Origin: Chitinophaga sp. YR627
Lineage (GTDB): Bacteria > Bacteroidota > Bacteroidia > Chitinophagales > Chitinophagaceae
Assembly (NCBI RefSeq): GCF_900114995.1
Contig: NZ_FOUX01000004.1
Location: forward strand, 868,001 to 932,000
Length of the DNA stretch: 64,000 nt
Direction: 5' to 3'
Made by a program: the position numbers and the translations under genes. Of this stretch, positions 7,729 through 15,869 are shown piece after piece. Position 1 is the stretch's first letter. Every line of letters begins with the position of its first letter. The notes below the pieces were generated by a model. The model did no database searches, was not told where the DNA came from, and saw only the letters and a list, made by a program, of their open reading frames with translations.

Positions 7729-9399
7729 TCAACCTACCCGGAGAAGTGCAGGAGTGGTTGAACTGGCACGCCTGGAAAGTGTGTAAACTCGAAAGGGTTT
7801 CAAGGGTTCGAATCCCTTCTTCTCCGCTAAAAGGGACTGATTATCGAAAAGATGATCGGTCCCTTTTTCGTTTTTACTCGTATTGCCCAACAGGTGGGCA
7901 ATACGAGTAAAAATATAATTGACTTTTGGGGTTCGAAATGCCTCATTTTGGCGGTCATAGATGATTCCGTCGGGGAATACGAGGGTTTGGAGTTTTTCCT
8001 TTGCACCTGTATTACTGGAGCGCCATACCATATCGAGATTGGAAGAAAGAGATATGGCTTGGTTTATTACTTCTTCAGGGTTCGAAATACTTCCTGTGCA
8101 TTTTTCCAATTTTGTAGAAATAAGATTCCGCTCCTTACTATACCGGGAGTAAAACTTATCAAACGTTTCCTGCCCTATTTCTTTTAATACATACCTACTT
8201 TCCTCCAAGCTGTCGATCTTGTTATCGACCTCCTTCAGTTGGGCGGTTAATATTTTCTGTTGTTCCATGTTTTCCCTGTTCATTTCATAATACTCCTCAA
8301 TAAGTACCTTTCTAAGGGATTCCATCTGGTCCTCATTAAAACAAAATTGACTTAACAACTGCTCAAATAGTTCATGCATCCTTTTGGCGCTTTTATTACA
8401 TTTACAGCCATCCTTCCGGCACTTGTAATACCACAGTGATTTTGCTTTGACTACATAACCTGTAAATGGCTGGTTGCAGGTATCACATTTAATGAAGATT
8501 TTAAGGGGTACAGCGTCTTGTTCCTTTTTGTGTGGCACTCCGTATCCTCCTGAGCCCTGATGAATGTTATTGACCTTTAAAAAGATTTCAGGGCTGATCA
8601 TCTTCTCATGGTCACCTTCCACTATTTTACCTTCCAATAACCCGTGGTTAATCATACCACAATAGAAAGGACGTTTAAATATCTTAGTTAACTGCTGTTT
8701 ATACATCTTAACTCCCATAGCCTTTAGCCTGGAAATAATTTCCTCATTCTTCATACCCTCGGCCTTCCAGATAAATGCCTTCTTTATCTTTTTACCTACT
8801 TCGTTTAAAACAATTTTACGTTGACCGTTAATCTTCACAATATCATATCCCTGTGGTGGCTTAGTTACCCAAATACCTTTGTCAAACTTTTCTATCATCC
8901 CGGCAACTGCTTTTTGCTTACGCAGCTGATTATCGTACTGACTAAACAAAAAGGTAATATTCTGATGCAATACACCACTAGGATTGGATGTATCAGTTGG
9001 CTGAGTTACTGCAAATATTGTAACACCATAATTCTCCCTTAATTCCTCGGCTAATTTAATGGCAGCACCTCCTATTCGGGAGAAACGATCAAGTGTATAA
9101 ACTAATATATGGCTCACTTTTCCCTTACGGGTTTTAATAAAGTCCAACATCCGATTAAACTCTTTACGACCATCGGTTTTAGCGCTTTCATAAGTACCTC
9201 CAAAGTAACCGATGATACCCAAATTGTTCTTGCGGGCAGATTCTTCGATTGATTTACGCTGAACATCCAGGCTTAAATTATGGTCTGCCTGTTCCTTACT
9301 GGATACCCTGGTATATACCACAGCTGCCTGTGCGGCCACTTTAACAGGTTGTTTTTTGGAATAGTTTCCAAATTGTTTAAAAGCGTTAATAATACTCAT
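7729..9399 (-). CDS. Large serine recombinase of an integrated element
   Basis: The frame encodes 556 residues. Near the N-terminus is VVYTRVSSKEQ, the resolvase/invertase signature with the catalytic serine, then SHILVYTLDRFSRIG. A Recombinase domain spans roughly residues 180-280, and a zinc-ribbon (CDTCNQPFTG ... CRKDGCKCN) and coiled coil follow, the architecture of large serine integrases. The last about 30 codons are the antisense of the whole tRNA-Ser and are unlikely to be conserved protein sequence; the functional end is probably near 7840-7920. The start overlaps the upstream 59-codon gene by ATGA. It presumably catalysed insertion of the surrounding island at the tRNA. Confidence 0.9.
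   Translation of the reverse strand: MSIINAFKQFGNYSKKQPVKVAAQAAVVYTRVSSKEQADHNLSLDVQRKSIEESARKNNLGIIGYFGGTYESAKTDGRKEFNRMLDFIKTRKGKVSHILVYTLDRFSRIGGAAIKLAEELRENYGVTIFAVTQPTDTSNPSGVLHQNITFLFSQYDNQLRKQKAVAGMIEKFDKGIWVTKPPQGYDIVKINGQRKIVLNEVGKKIKKAFIWKAEGMKNEEIISRLKAMGVKMYKQQLTKIFKRPFYCGMINHGLLEGKIVEGDHEKMISPEIFLKVNNIHQGSGGYGVPHKKEQDAVPLKIFIKCDTCNQPFTGYVVKAKSLWYYKCRKDGCKCNKSAKRMHELFEQLLSQFCFNEDQMESLRKVLIEEYYEMNRENMEQQKILTAQLKEVDNKIDSLEESRYVLKEIGQETFDKFYSRYSKERNLISTKLEKCTGSISNPEEVINQAISLSSNLDMVWRSSNTGAKEKLQTLVFPDGIIYDRQNEAFRTPKVNYIFTRIAHLLGNTSKNEKGTDHLFDNQSLLAEKKGFEPLKPFRVYTLSRRASSTTPALLRVG
7740..7826 (+). tRNA. tRNA-Ser (GGA anticodon)
   Basis: The acceptor stem GGAGAAG (7740-7746) pairs with CTTCTCC (7819-7825), with G as discriminator. 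The anticodon stem CACGC/GTGTG encloses CTGGAAA, giving anticodon GGA. A long variable arm (AAACT/GGTTT) marks the serine class, and the T arm is AAGGG-TTCGAAT-CCCTT. CCA is not encoded. It is the border of the accessory island that follows. Confidence 0.93.
7829..7867 (+). terminator. Terminator after tRNA-Ser
   Basis: AAAAGGGACTGAT pairs with the ATCGGTCCCTTTT arm (one G-T pair), followed by a T-rich run. It lies directly after the tRNA 3' end. Confidence 0.7.
7871..7913. repeat. 19-bp inverted repeat inside the 3' part of the recombinase frame
   Basis: TTTTTACTCGTATTGCCCA and its exact complement are separated by five bases (ACAGG). The hairpin is 45 bases from the tRNA end and lies within the recombinase reading frame, where it encodes TRIA-type and GNTSKN-type residues on the two strands. 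It could be a terminator for the leftward recombinase message or part of the attachment site. Confidence 0.7.
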
Positions 9400-9575
9400 G
9401 CGGCTAATTTTTCAGGTGATGGATTAAGATTTACAAATGGTGTCTCAATGTGTTCTGAGTGGTTAACAGATAGTAGAATCCTCGCGAATATTTTAAGTGT
9501 TATTAAAAGCTCAGGGTCTGATATATTTAGGCTTTCAGTATCCTCTGATGGTTCAGTTAACTCAGTGTTGCACAT
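9396..9575 (-). CDS. 59-residue protein coupled to the recombinase
   Basis: A 60-codon frame (MCNTELTEPSEDTESLNISD to the end SPEKLAA) terminates in the ATGA that also starts the recombinase, a 4-base overlap typical of translational coupling. The N-terminal half is acidic and the middle (PELLITLKIFARILLSVNHS) is predicted to be an amphipathic helix. No family is recognised. It could be a recombination directionality factor or a regulator of the recombinase, but this is inference from position alone. Confidence 0.5.
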   Translation of the reverse strand: MCNTELTEPSEDTESLNISDPELLITLKIFARILLSVNHSEHIETPFVNLNPSPEKLAA

Positions 9576-9657
9576 AGGAAGAAATTAAAATGAAAAAATA
9601 ATACTCATAATGCAATAGGGAGTATAAAATTAATTACACTCCCTATTACGGATACTA

Positions 9658-9909
9658 CTATTCATCCTTGTCATCATCATCTTCCTCGTCATCGTCACCT
9701 TCTTCATCACTGTTATCAGCTATCATATCCTCTATCTTATGAATTACTTTCCTGTCTTGTTTACTATACTGTAATTCAAGACTGATTGTATCTTCATCCT
9801 CATCTACTTCCATGATGGTATGCTCAAGTTCGTGTTCGCAAATTAAACTGCATACATCCAGCATAATATCGGCCGGTATATCAAATACCTGTCTTGTGAG
9901 TTTAGTCAT
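9658..9909 (-). CDS. Small protein with a highly acidic tail
   Basis: The 83-residue product has a folded-looking N-terminal half (MTKLTRQVFDIPADIMLDVC...) and ends in an almost pure Asp/Glu tail of about 20 residues. The calculated charge is strongly negative. Acidic tails of this kind occur in DNA mimics and nucleoid or chaperone factors, but no such function can be assigned here. It lies upstream of the recombinase unit in the same direction, with 82 bases between, and just below a cluster of 10-bp repeats that may control it. Confidence 0.6.
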   Translation of the reverse strand: MTKLTRQVFDIPADIMLDVCSLICEHELEHTIMEVDEDEDTISLELQYSKQDRKVIHKIEDMIADNSDEEGDDDEEDDDDKDE

Positions 9910-9957
9910 AGTTTTTTTTCTACAAAATTACCACCGTCGAAAAAGGCAATGTCCGGA

Positions 9958-9997
9958 TTATGTCGATTTATGTAGTTTTATGTCGTTTTATGTCGAA
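9958..9997. repeat. Four tandem 10-bp iterons (TTATGTCGNT)
   Basis: TTATG begins at 9958, 9968, 9978 and 9988, with TTATGTCG in three copies and TTATGTAG in one. The exact 10-bp period places the repeats on one face of the helix. The array ends about 50 bases upstream of the acidic protein start and fits an operator, an iteron-type binding site or an accessory recombination site. Confidence 0.7.
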
Positions 9998-10079
9998 TTT
10001 TCCCTAATTATGTTTAATATTTCCTGATTGGGGAGTTTGGGGCCTGTTTTGGCTCATAGAAACAGATGCTACTTTTAAG

Positions 10080-10853
10080 GAGACATTGACCAGAAAAGAT
10101 TGGACGTTAATACAGGTGATCCAGGAAATGTATCGTCAGCAGGTAGAGATGTATAAGAAAAGAGAACAGAAAATAACAGATCGGATTGTAAGTATCTATC
10201 AACCATATGTACGTCCAATGCCGAGAGGTAAAGACCGTGTATCAACAGAGTTTGGCAGCAAGCAACTGGTGCTGTTGAAAGATGGTTACACACATATAGA
10301 GAATCTGAGCTGGAACAATTACAATGAAGGTGGATTGCTGATAGACAGCCTGGAAACATACAAACGCTTGTTTGGTTGTTATCCTGAGCGTGTATTGGCA
10401 GATCAGTTGTTCGGCGAACGAGAAAACAGACAGTTTATGAAGGAAAAAGGGATCCGTTACTTTGGCAAGCGATTGGGGCGACCCTCACCAGATGGTAAGC
10501 AGCAAAAGCGATTATTGCAAAAAGAGATGCCGGAACGAAATGCGATTGAGGGGAAGTTTGGACAGGGAAAAAATGCATATGGTCTGGGTAAGATCAAAGC
10601 ACGGCTCAAGGATACGGCTGAGAGTTGGGTGATGTCTATATACTTTGTTATGAATCTGCTTAAACTGGCAGCAGGTTCTTTGTTGTCAGCACGCCAAATC
10701 TATTACTGTCTGGTAAAGGAGGGCTATTTGACCACAATGGTAAATAGTTCTGATACACAATTTATACCCCAATATATGAGACGTCAGGAATGGTAAATAG
10801 CCAGGTGTTAAAATGAAATTTAGTTGGTCAGAAAACTTATTCAGCAGACCCTA
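10080..10853 (+). mobile_element. Truncated insertion sequence, right part only
   Basis: The element retains the C-terminal two thirds of a DDE transposase and a right terminal sequence TTATTCAGCAGACCCTA (10837-10853). No matching left terminal sequence is present upstream, so the left end and the transposase N-terminus are lost and the copy cannot transpose by itself. Confidence 0.7.
10086..10796 (+). pseudogene. IS5/IS1182-group transposase, N-terminus missing
   Basis: The 236-residue frame resembles the C-terminal part of IS5/IS1182-group DDE transposases: QVIQEMYRQQVEMYKKRE, IYQPYVRPMPRGK, EFGSKQLVLLKDGY, a second-acid region (RVLADQLFGERENR) and the late ERNAIEGKFGQGKNAYGLGKI segment with the final catalytic glutamate. 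The only initiator is a TTG at the point where similarity begins, so the front of the gene has been deleted. The last about 15 residues may come from beyond the ancestral stop. Confidence 0.8.
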
Positions 10854-11075
10854 CCTGACAAATAATGGTATCAATTTTGAATTGAGAAACTTAACATAAG
10901 ACTGGAATGAGAGAAGATGGGCTATTAAAATATTATTTGCAGAACAACTCCAATGGAGACTTTTTTGGCAACTAAACACCTGGCGCAAGAAAAACAGCTA
11001 AATCAGTTACCTTTATCTACTAGCCAGTGCGTAATGATATCGCCTTCGACCCTACTCCTCTCCGAAAGATCCTAA

Positions 11076-11336
11076 AAAAACAAACAGTTCATAGAAGCCT
11101 TCGGAGAGTTGCAGGGCGAACAGCTAAAAACCGCTCCCAAAGGGTATGATAAAACACATGAAGCGGTAGACCTGTTACGCTATAAACAATTTATAGTACG
11201 TCGCTACTTTACAGATGAAGAGGCATTAAACAGTTCTTTTTTAAAAGAAGCAGATACTACGTTTAAAAGAATGCGTCCTTTCCTGGATTATATGAGCGAA
11301 GTATTGTCAACAGATACCAACGGTCTTACAAAATAG
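11076..11336 (+). pseudogene. DUF2461 (TIGR02453-type) protein, C-terminal remnant
   Basis: From KNKQFIEAFGELQGEQLKT to TDTNGLTK the frame matches the C-terminal third of DUF2461 proteins (LKTAPKGYD, LLRYKQFIVRRYFTDEE, MRPFLDYMSEVLSTD). A stop codon at 11073-11075 closes the frame upstream, and the expected N-terminal domain is not recoverable from the 10854-11072 sequence. It is therefore a decayed gene behind the IS end. Confidence 0.75.
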
Positions 11337-11347
11337 TAAGAGCCTGC

Positions 11348-12361
11348 TCAGGGGTATTCTATCAAAAATGGTGATTCGTCAGTAGTACCAACCGCATTTG
11401 CCTGCTCTATATACCCAAGGCCACCTGGCAGCGCATATATGATATTGTTATTGGTCTTAGCTTTGTATATAGCCACAACACCACTAGGGCTTATGGCAGG
11501 TCTTCTGCTGCTGTATGCAAGCTGCCCGGATGCAGTCGTAATCTTAACAGGTGTAGTCCAGTTAACCAGATCAGTGGACACTGTAGATTGAAGCTGTCCA
11601 CCTGCATCCGCCCCAATGATGACTGTCCTGATAGGATTGGAGGGACCTGCGAGGGTTGATGCTGCTGCGGCATAACGGAAATAACCAATATTCAACTGTG
11701 GGCCCTTTGTCCAGTTTATTCCATCCCCAGACGATAAAATGGTAAAAACCGGAACCGGATTATGGGTGTTGCAATACAGGATATGTATCCCATTGTTAAA
11801 AGTAAAGATATATGGATCACCCCAGGATGTATAAGGCAACACCACCTGTGTCCAGTTTTGTCCATCTGAACTGTAAGAATAGTAAATAGGGGTAGAATTG
11901 TTTCCAAGCTGAAAAGAAGTACTTGAATAAGCCAGGAACATTTTACCTGCGAAAGTACATGCAGAGGGATCACCAGCTGTGGCGGCGTTATTCCCCAAAG
12001 GTACAGCCGTAGTCCAGGAATCTCCGGCATCAGTACTGTAACCATAATACAGGTTATTACTTGTCTTTCCTCTATGGAATTCATAGATATTACCGTTAAA
12101 AACGGTTGCAGTAGGACTACCCTGGGCTGCTCCACCATCATTAACAAAGATGGAATTCCAGGCAAAACCATTGTTGCCGTACCCGCTAAAGATATTGCCA
12201 ACACCGGGGCCCTTATAATAATATCTTAAAAAAGCGGATAATTGGGTAGCATTACTACTGGCAGTCAAACTATTGCTACTCAGTTTTTCGGTTTCTTTCT
12301 TTTGGCAGGATACTAAAGCAATGGCAGCATACAGCAGAATAAAGATGGAGTTTTTGGTCAT
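11348..12361 (-). CDS. Lipoprotein with sialidase-type beta-propeller repeats
   Basis: The 337-residue product has a lipoprotein signal (AAIALVSC-QKKE). The mature region contains repeated Asp-box-like motifs S-x-D-x-G-x-x-W: STDAGDSW, SSDGQNW, SGDGINW and a variant STDLVNW, the hallmark of sialidase/BNR six-bladed propellers. I see no clear arginine triad or nucleophilic tyrosine arrangement of a real exo-sialidase, so it may be a carbohydrate-binding or other glycan-processing propeller. It is surface or periplasmic. It lies in the island, convergent with the DUF2461 remnant, and could be cargo or resident DNA. Confidence 0.75.
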   Translation of the reverse strand: MTKNSIFILLYAAIALVSCQKKETEKLSSNSLTASSNATQLSAFLRYYYKGPGVGNIFSGYGNNGFAWNSIFVNDGGAAQGSPTATVFNGNIYEFHRGKTSNNLYYGYSTDAGDSWTTAVPLGNNAATAGDPSACTFAGKMFLAYSSTSFQLGNNSTPIYYSYSSDGQNWTQVVLPYTSWGDPYIFTFNNGIHILYCNTHNPVPVFTILSSGDGINWTKGPQLNIGYFRYAAAASTLAGPSNPIRTVIIGADAGGQLQSTVSTDLVNWTTPVKITTASGQLAYSSRRPAISPSGVVAIYKAKTNNNIIYALPGGLGYIEQANAVGTTDESPFLIEYP

Positions 12362-12683
12362 GGTACAATGTTAAAGGTCAACTCAAAATAAATTACAGCG
12401 GCAAGTTGTATCATAAAAAAATCACTGCCAAAACTAATAGTCAAACACCCATGTTTTTGAGTAGAAAACGCTGTTTGCTTCTAATGCCTATGGAATAGAG
12501 CCGAAATTTAAACAGCGTCTACACTAGACGAAAAGACGGATTATTTTCACTAACAAAGAGATTAATTTTAGTTAAATCATCTACAAACCGGTTCGAAAGT
12601 TGTCCCTCCGCCCCGCAAGCTTTAAGCCTTCAAATCGAAAGATTTGGAGGCTTTTTGATTTCTACAGCCAACCTTATCCGATC
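12362..12683. other. Intergenic region with tRNA-like scrap and orphan terminator
   Basis: No gene is supported in these 322 bases. They hold the leftward promoter region of the propeller lipoprotein, a T-loop-like GGTTCGAA plus CTCCGC segment at 12590-12611 resembling the 3' end of a tRNA, and a strong forward-strand terminator at 12624-12656 that has no forward gene in front of it. Confidence 0.5.
12624..12656 (+). terminator. Orphan intrinsic terminator
   Basis: AAGCCTTCAAATC and GATTTGGAGGCTT form a 13-bp stem (one G-T) closed by a GAAA tetraloop and followed by TTT on the forward strand. The reverse side lacks a T-run. The nearest forward candidate transcript is the tRNA-like fragment at 12590-12611. 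Confidence 0.75.
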
Positions 12684-13097
12684 TTACTTCGCTGCGTTCA
12701 TAAGTATATAACTCTCGCATGTCGTTTTTGACGTTTCGCTAATCTTAGGTGCCTGCTTAATAACATTCTCCAAAAAACCGCGATTATCATCCCCCCACTG
12801 GTTCATAGCCTCAATAATAGGCATCAGCGAATAACCGATCTCTGTAAGTGAATACTCCACTTTAGGCGGCAGTTGGGGGTAGGTTTTCTTCTCTATCATA
12901 CCATGCCCTTCCAATTCTTTGAGTTGTACGTTCAACACCCTGCGGGTGGCGCCGGAAAATAAACGTAGTATCTCGCTTGGACGCTTTACATCCATCGAAA
13001 TAGCGCGGAGGATGGCTGGCTTCCATTTGCCATTCAGCACTTCTTTCGTCAGGTGCAGTCCGCAATCTATTGTGAGGGGAGTCTTTCTTTCGTACAT
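12684..13097 (-). CDS. HxlR family transcriptional regulator
   Basis: This 137-residue winged-helix protein has the HxlR pattern: LTKEVLNGKWKPAILRAI, then RPSEILRLFSGATRRVLNVQLKELEGHGMIEKK (helix-turn-helix) and PPKVEYSLTEIGYSL (wing). A cysteine before the domain (TIDCGLHL) matches the position of the redox cysteine in many members. It is divergent from an OYE-type reductase across about 130 bases, and HxlR proteins often control neighbouring flavoenzymes in response to electrophiles, so it probably regulates that gene. Confidence 0.9.
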   Translation of the reverse strand: MYERKTPLTIDCGLHLTKEVLNGKWKPAILRAISMDVKRPSEILRLFSGATRRVLNVQLKELEGHGMIEKKTYPQLPPKVEYSLTEIGYSLMPIIEAMNQWGDDNRGFLENVIKQAPKISETSKTTCESYILMNAAK

Positions 13098-13228
13098 AAA
13101 GTGTTGCTTTATTCAAAAATAGGCATTGTATGCTAATCGCTCTATGGGATAAATTTATCCCTATGGCATTAGTTTTTCCCGTATTGCGACGCTGGAACAG
13201 ATGCCCGAAGTTTGTTTTTAAAAAAGCA

Positions 13229-14338
13229 ATGGAAAATATAGCACAACCTCTGCTGGAGGAATATCAGATAGGTGATTTGAAATTAAAGAACAGGGTGGTA
13301 ATGGCTTCACTTACGCGTGGACGTGCCACCAATAAAGGCCTGGTTCCTACGCCATTGATGGCAAGATATTATGCACAACGCGCTTCAGCAGGCCTAATTC
13401 TGAGTGAAGGCACCTGGGTGAATCCGAAGTCTATTGGTTTTATTAATGTGCCAGGCATTTATACGCAGGATCAGATTGACGGATGGAAACTGGTCACTCA
13501 GGCAGTACACAACAAAGGAGGTTTAATCTTCTCTCAATTAGGTCATATTGGCGCCGCATCTCATCCGGATTTTTTTGATGGTGAATTGCCCGCTGGCCCA
13601 TCCGCCATTAATCCGCAAAGCCAGTCCTATACACCCCAGGGCTTTAAAGATACACAAACGCCCCGCGCATTCACTGTGGCTGAAATTAAACAAACGATAC
13701 AGGATTACCGGCAGGCAGCTAAGAACGCGAAAGAAGCAGGATTTGATGGCGTTGAAGTACATGCGCAGAGTGGCATGTTAATTCCTCAGTTTCTGAGCCT
13801 CGCTACTAATCATAGAACCGATGAGTATGGTGGCAGTATTGAAAATCGCGCACGTATTATATTTGAAATACTGGATGTTATCCTGGAAGTATGGGATAGT
13901 ACAAGGGTCGCCATTAAGTTTACACCGGTCGCATATAGCCATGTAGGTATCGTGACGCCGGACGAAGAAACTATCCCCATGTTTCAGTACATCCTTAAAA
14001 AACTGAATGATTACAATCTCGCTTTCCTGCACATTGTCGGGCCTGCAGAAAGCTTAATAGGCACACCGGTAGAAGTATTGCAGGATAACTATTTCAGCCA
14101 TTTCCGTTACCATTACAATGGCAGGTTGATGGCGAATCTGGGCTTTACGCGGGACAGTGCGAATAGTATTCTGAAAGAAGGTATAGCCGACCTTGTATCT
14201 TTTGGTGCACCATTTATTGCCAATCCCGATTTGACAGTCCGCTTTAAAAACAATTTACCATTATCAGCAATCAACCAGGATACGTTGTATAGTGGGGAAG
14301 AAAAGGGATATACTGATTATCCGGAAGCGGTGTTTTAA
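13229..14338 (+). CDS. Old yellow enzyme family alkene reductase
   Basis: The 369-residue FMN-dependent TIM-barrel protein reduces activated C=C bonds with NAD(P)H. The FMN and substrate segments are visible: LKNRVVMASLTRGRA, IFSQLGHIGAASHP, DGVEVHAQSGMLIPQFLS, NHRTDEYGGSIENRAR and the C-terminal LVSFGAPFIANPDL. The histidine/asparagine pair that binds the substrate oxygen reads V-H-A-Q-S here rather than the usual H-x-A-N/H, an unusual variation. The start at MENIAQP is chosen over an upstream ATG because the extra 33 residues are not conserved and overlap the promoter. Confidence 0.9.
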   Translation: MENIAQPLLEEYQIGDLKLKNRVVMASLTRGRATNKGLVPTPLMARYYAQRASAGLILSEGTWVNPKSIGFINVPGIYTQDQIDGWKLVTQAVHNKGGLIFSQLGHIGAASHPDFFDGELPAGPSAINPQSQSYTPQGFKDTQTPRAFTVAEIKQTIQDYRQAAKNAKEAGFDGVEVHAQSGMLIPQFLSLATNHRTDEYGGSIENRARIIFEILDVILEVWDSTRVAIKFTPVAYSHVGIVTPDEETIPMFQYILKKLNDYNLAFLHIVGPAESLIGTPVEVLQDNYFSHFRYHYNGRLMANLGFTRDSANSILKEGIADLVSFGAPFIANPDLTVRFKNNLPLSAINQDTLYSGEEKGYTDYPEAVF

Positions 14339-14570
14339 TATTCCGGATCTTGAAACAATTAAAGTCACCAACGGTTAATCCGCTGGTGACTTTAAGGTCA
14401 CACCGCTTGCTGGTTCAGGCAGTCTATTATAATAATAATTGTTTCCCCCCATTGTGATCACTAAGGCATAACTAACAACCTTTGACTCTCAGATTTTATT
14501 GAATTTTTCAGTGCGTATACCATTTGGCATGCTTTTTTTACTAACTAACCATCACAACCAACAATAAAAC

Positions 14571-14969
14571 ATGAAAACTAAAACTGCTCCCGGGAAAATA
14601 TTGATCATTGATGACGAAGGTGACCTGTGCCTCCTTTTAAACATATTACTTGATGGGGAAGGAATGGATGTCGAACATGTACAAAGTATTGCCAAAGCTG
14701 AGGAATATCTTCTACAGGAAAAGCCTTCTTTAATATTATTAGACAATCGACTGCCTGACGGTTTTGGCGTCGACTTTCTCAGTTTTGTAAAAAATGAACA
14801 TCCCACTGCAAAGGTGATCATGATCTCTGGCGTGGATGCGGCCGCTCAGGACCTGGCACTGGAAAATGGTGCTGACGCTTTTCTCAAAAAACCATTTACC
14901 AAGGCGCAGTTACACGAGACGATTAACGAGTTATTGAATAGGGAAGAAGCTGTTAACTTGCCTTCTTAA
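14571..14969 (+). CDS. Single-domain response regulator (CheY-like)
   Basis: The 132-residue product is a lone receiver domain: acidic pocket IIDDEGD, phospho-acceptor aspartate in LILLDNRLPDGFG, conserved serine in VIMISGVD and the lysine in FLKKPF. There is no output domain, so it must act by protein contact, in a phosphorelay or as a phosphate sink. No kinase is adjacent in the same direction. It lies 230 bases from the OYE gene; that gap shows no further gene. Confidence 0.9.
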   Translation: MKTKTAPGKILIIDDEGDLCLLLNILLDGEGMDVEHVQSIAKAEEYLLQEKPSLILLDNRLPDGFGVDFLSFVKNEHPTAKVIMISGVDAAAQDLALENGADAFLKKPFTKAQLHETINELLNREEAVNLPS

Positions 14970-15170
14970 ATGCTTCGGGGCGCTGTCCTGTCTGTAATTT
15001 AAACAGCCCGTTGAATGTTGAGGGTGTTCAAAACTCCGCTCCATTGGCAATGGGCTATTTATATTTTCTTGTACTTCAGAAAAAAGGAGTCTGGATTGGG
15101 GTAAAAGCCAGACAGATATTTGCATTGTCAATAGGCACCCTAAATCTGTGTATATTCATGCGATATTACC

Positions 15171-15869
15171 TTATGAATATTCTATCAGGCTATATCCCTT
15201 TCCCCTGATATTGATGATTTCAATAGAAGCATCTTCCCGAAAATATTTCCGAATCCTGGTAATATAAACATCCATGCTCCTCGCAGCAAAGGGATCATCA
15301 TCGCCCCATAACCTGAGAAGTGCCGTTTTTCTATCAAGTAATTCGTTTTTCACTTCCAGTAATAATCTCAATAAATCCGCCTCACGCTGTGAAAGCTGAA
15401 TCACCTGCTCTTCAGCCGTTAATTCCTGTTTTTGAATATTAAACATAAACCTGCCGACCTTTACCATACCGGACGAATTATTCCTGAAGGCCGAAAACTG
15501 ATACTGCCGACGCACCATAACTTTTAGCCGCAACACTAATTCTTCCATTGAAAACGGTTTCTTCATGTAATCATCTGCTCCTATTTCAAGACCATATATA
15601 ACATCTTCTGGTTGCTTTCTGGCAGTAAGAAAAATAATCGGCACCTTCTCATCTACTGTGCGAATGTCTGAAACCAATGAGAAACCATCTTTTCCAGGCA
15701 ACATAACATCAATGATACAAATATCCGGCTTCAGCTTTCTAAACAGCGACCAGCCGTTATTACCATTGCCAGCAATATGAACAAGGAAATCGCGGGTTTC
15801 AAGCGATTCTTTTATGATAGCAGCCAATACCGGCTCATCTTCCACAAGTAATACGCTAATCTTATTCAT
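15171..15869 (-). CDS. OmpR/PhoB family response regulator
   Basis: The product (232 residues from MNKISVLL) has a receiver domain with the phospho-acceptor D54 in CIIDVMLPGKDG, followed by a winged-helix effector domain (LSQREADLLRLLLEVKNELLDRKTALLRLWG, then RSMDVYITRIRKYF). It overlaps the 3' end of its sensor kinase by a few bases, so the two are translated together. A start a codon upstream (MMNK) is equally possible. Confidence 0.93.
   Translation of the reverse strand: MNKISVLLVEDEPVLAAIIKESLETRDFLVHIAGNGNNGWSLFRKLKPDICIIDVMLPGKDGFSLVSDIRTVDEKVPIIFLTARKQPEDVIYGLEIGADDYMKKPFSMEELVLRLKVMVRRQYQFSAFRNNSSGMVKVGRFMFNIQKQELTAEEQVIQLSQREADLLRLLLEVKNELLDRKTALLRLWGDDDPFAARSMDVYITRIRKYFREDASIEIINIRGKGYSLIEYS

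Noticed and set aside
7729..7826. Last 30 residues of the recombinase frame as conserved protein sequence
   Set aside because: They are the reverse complement of tRNA-Ser and reflect its RNA structure, not selection on protein.
12590..12611. Functional tRNA gene
   Set aside because: Only a T-loop-like piece and an acceptor-like end are seen; T-stem pairing fails and no anticodon arm is present.
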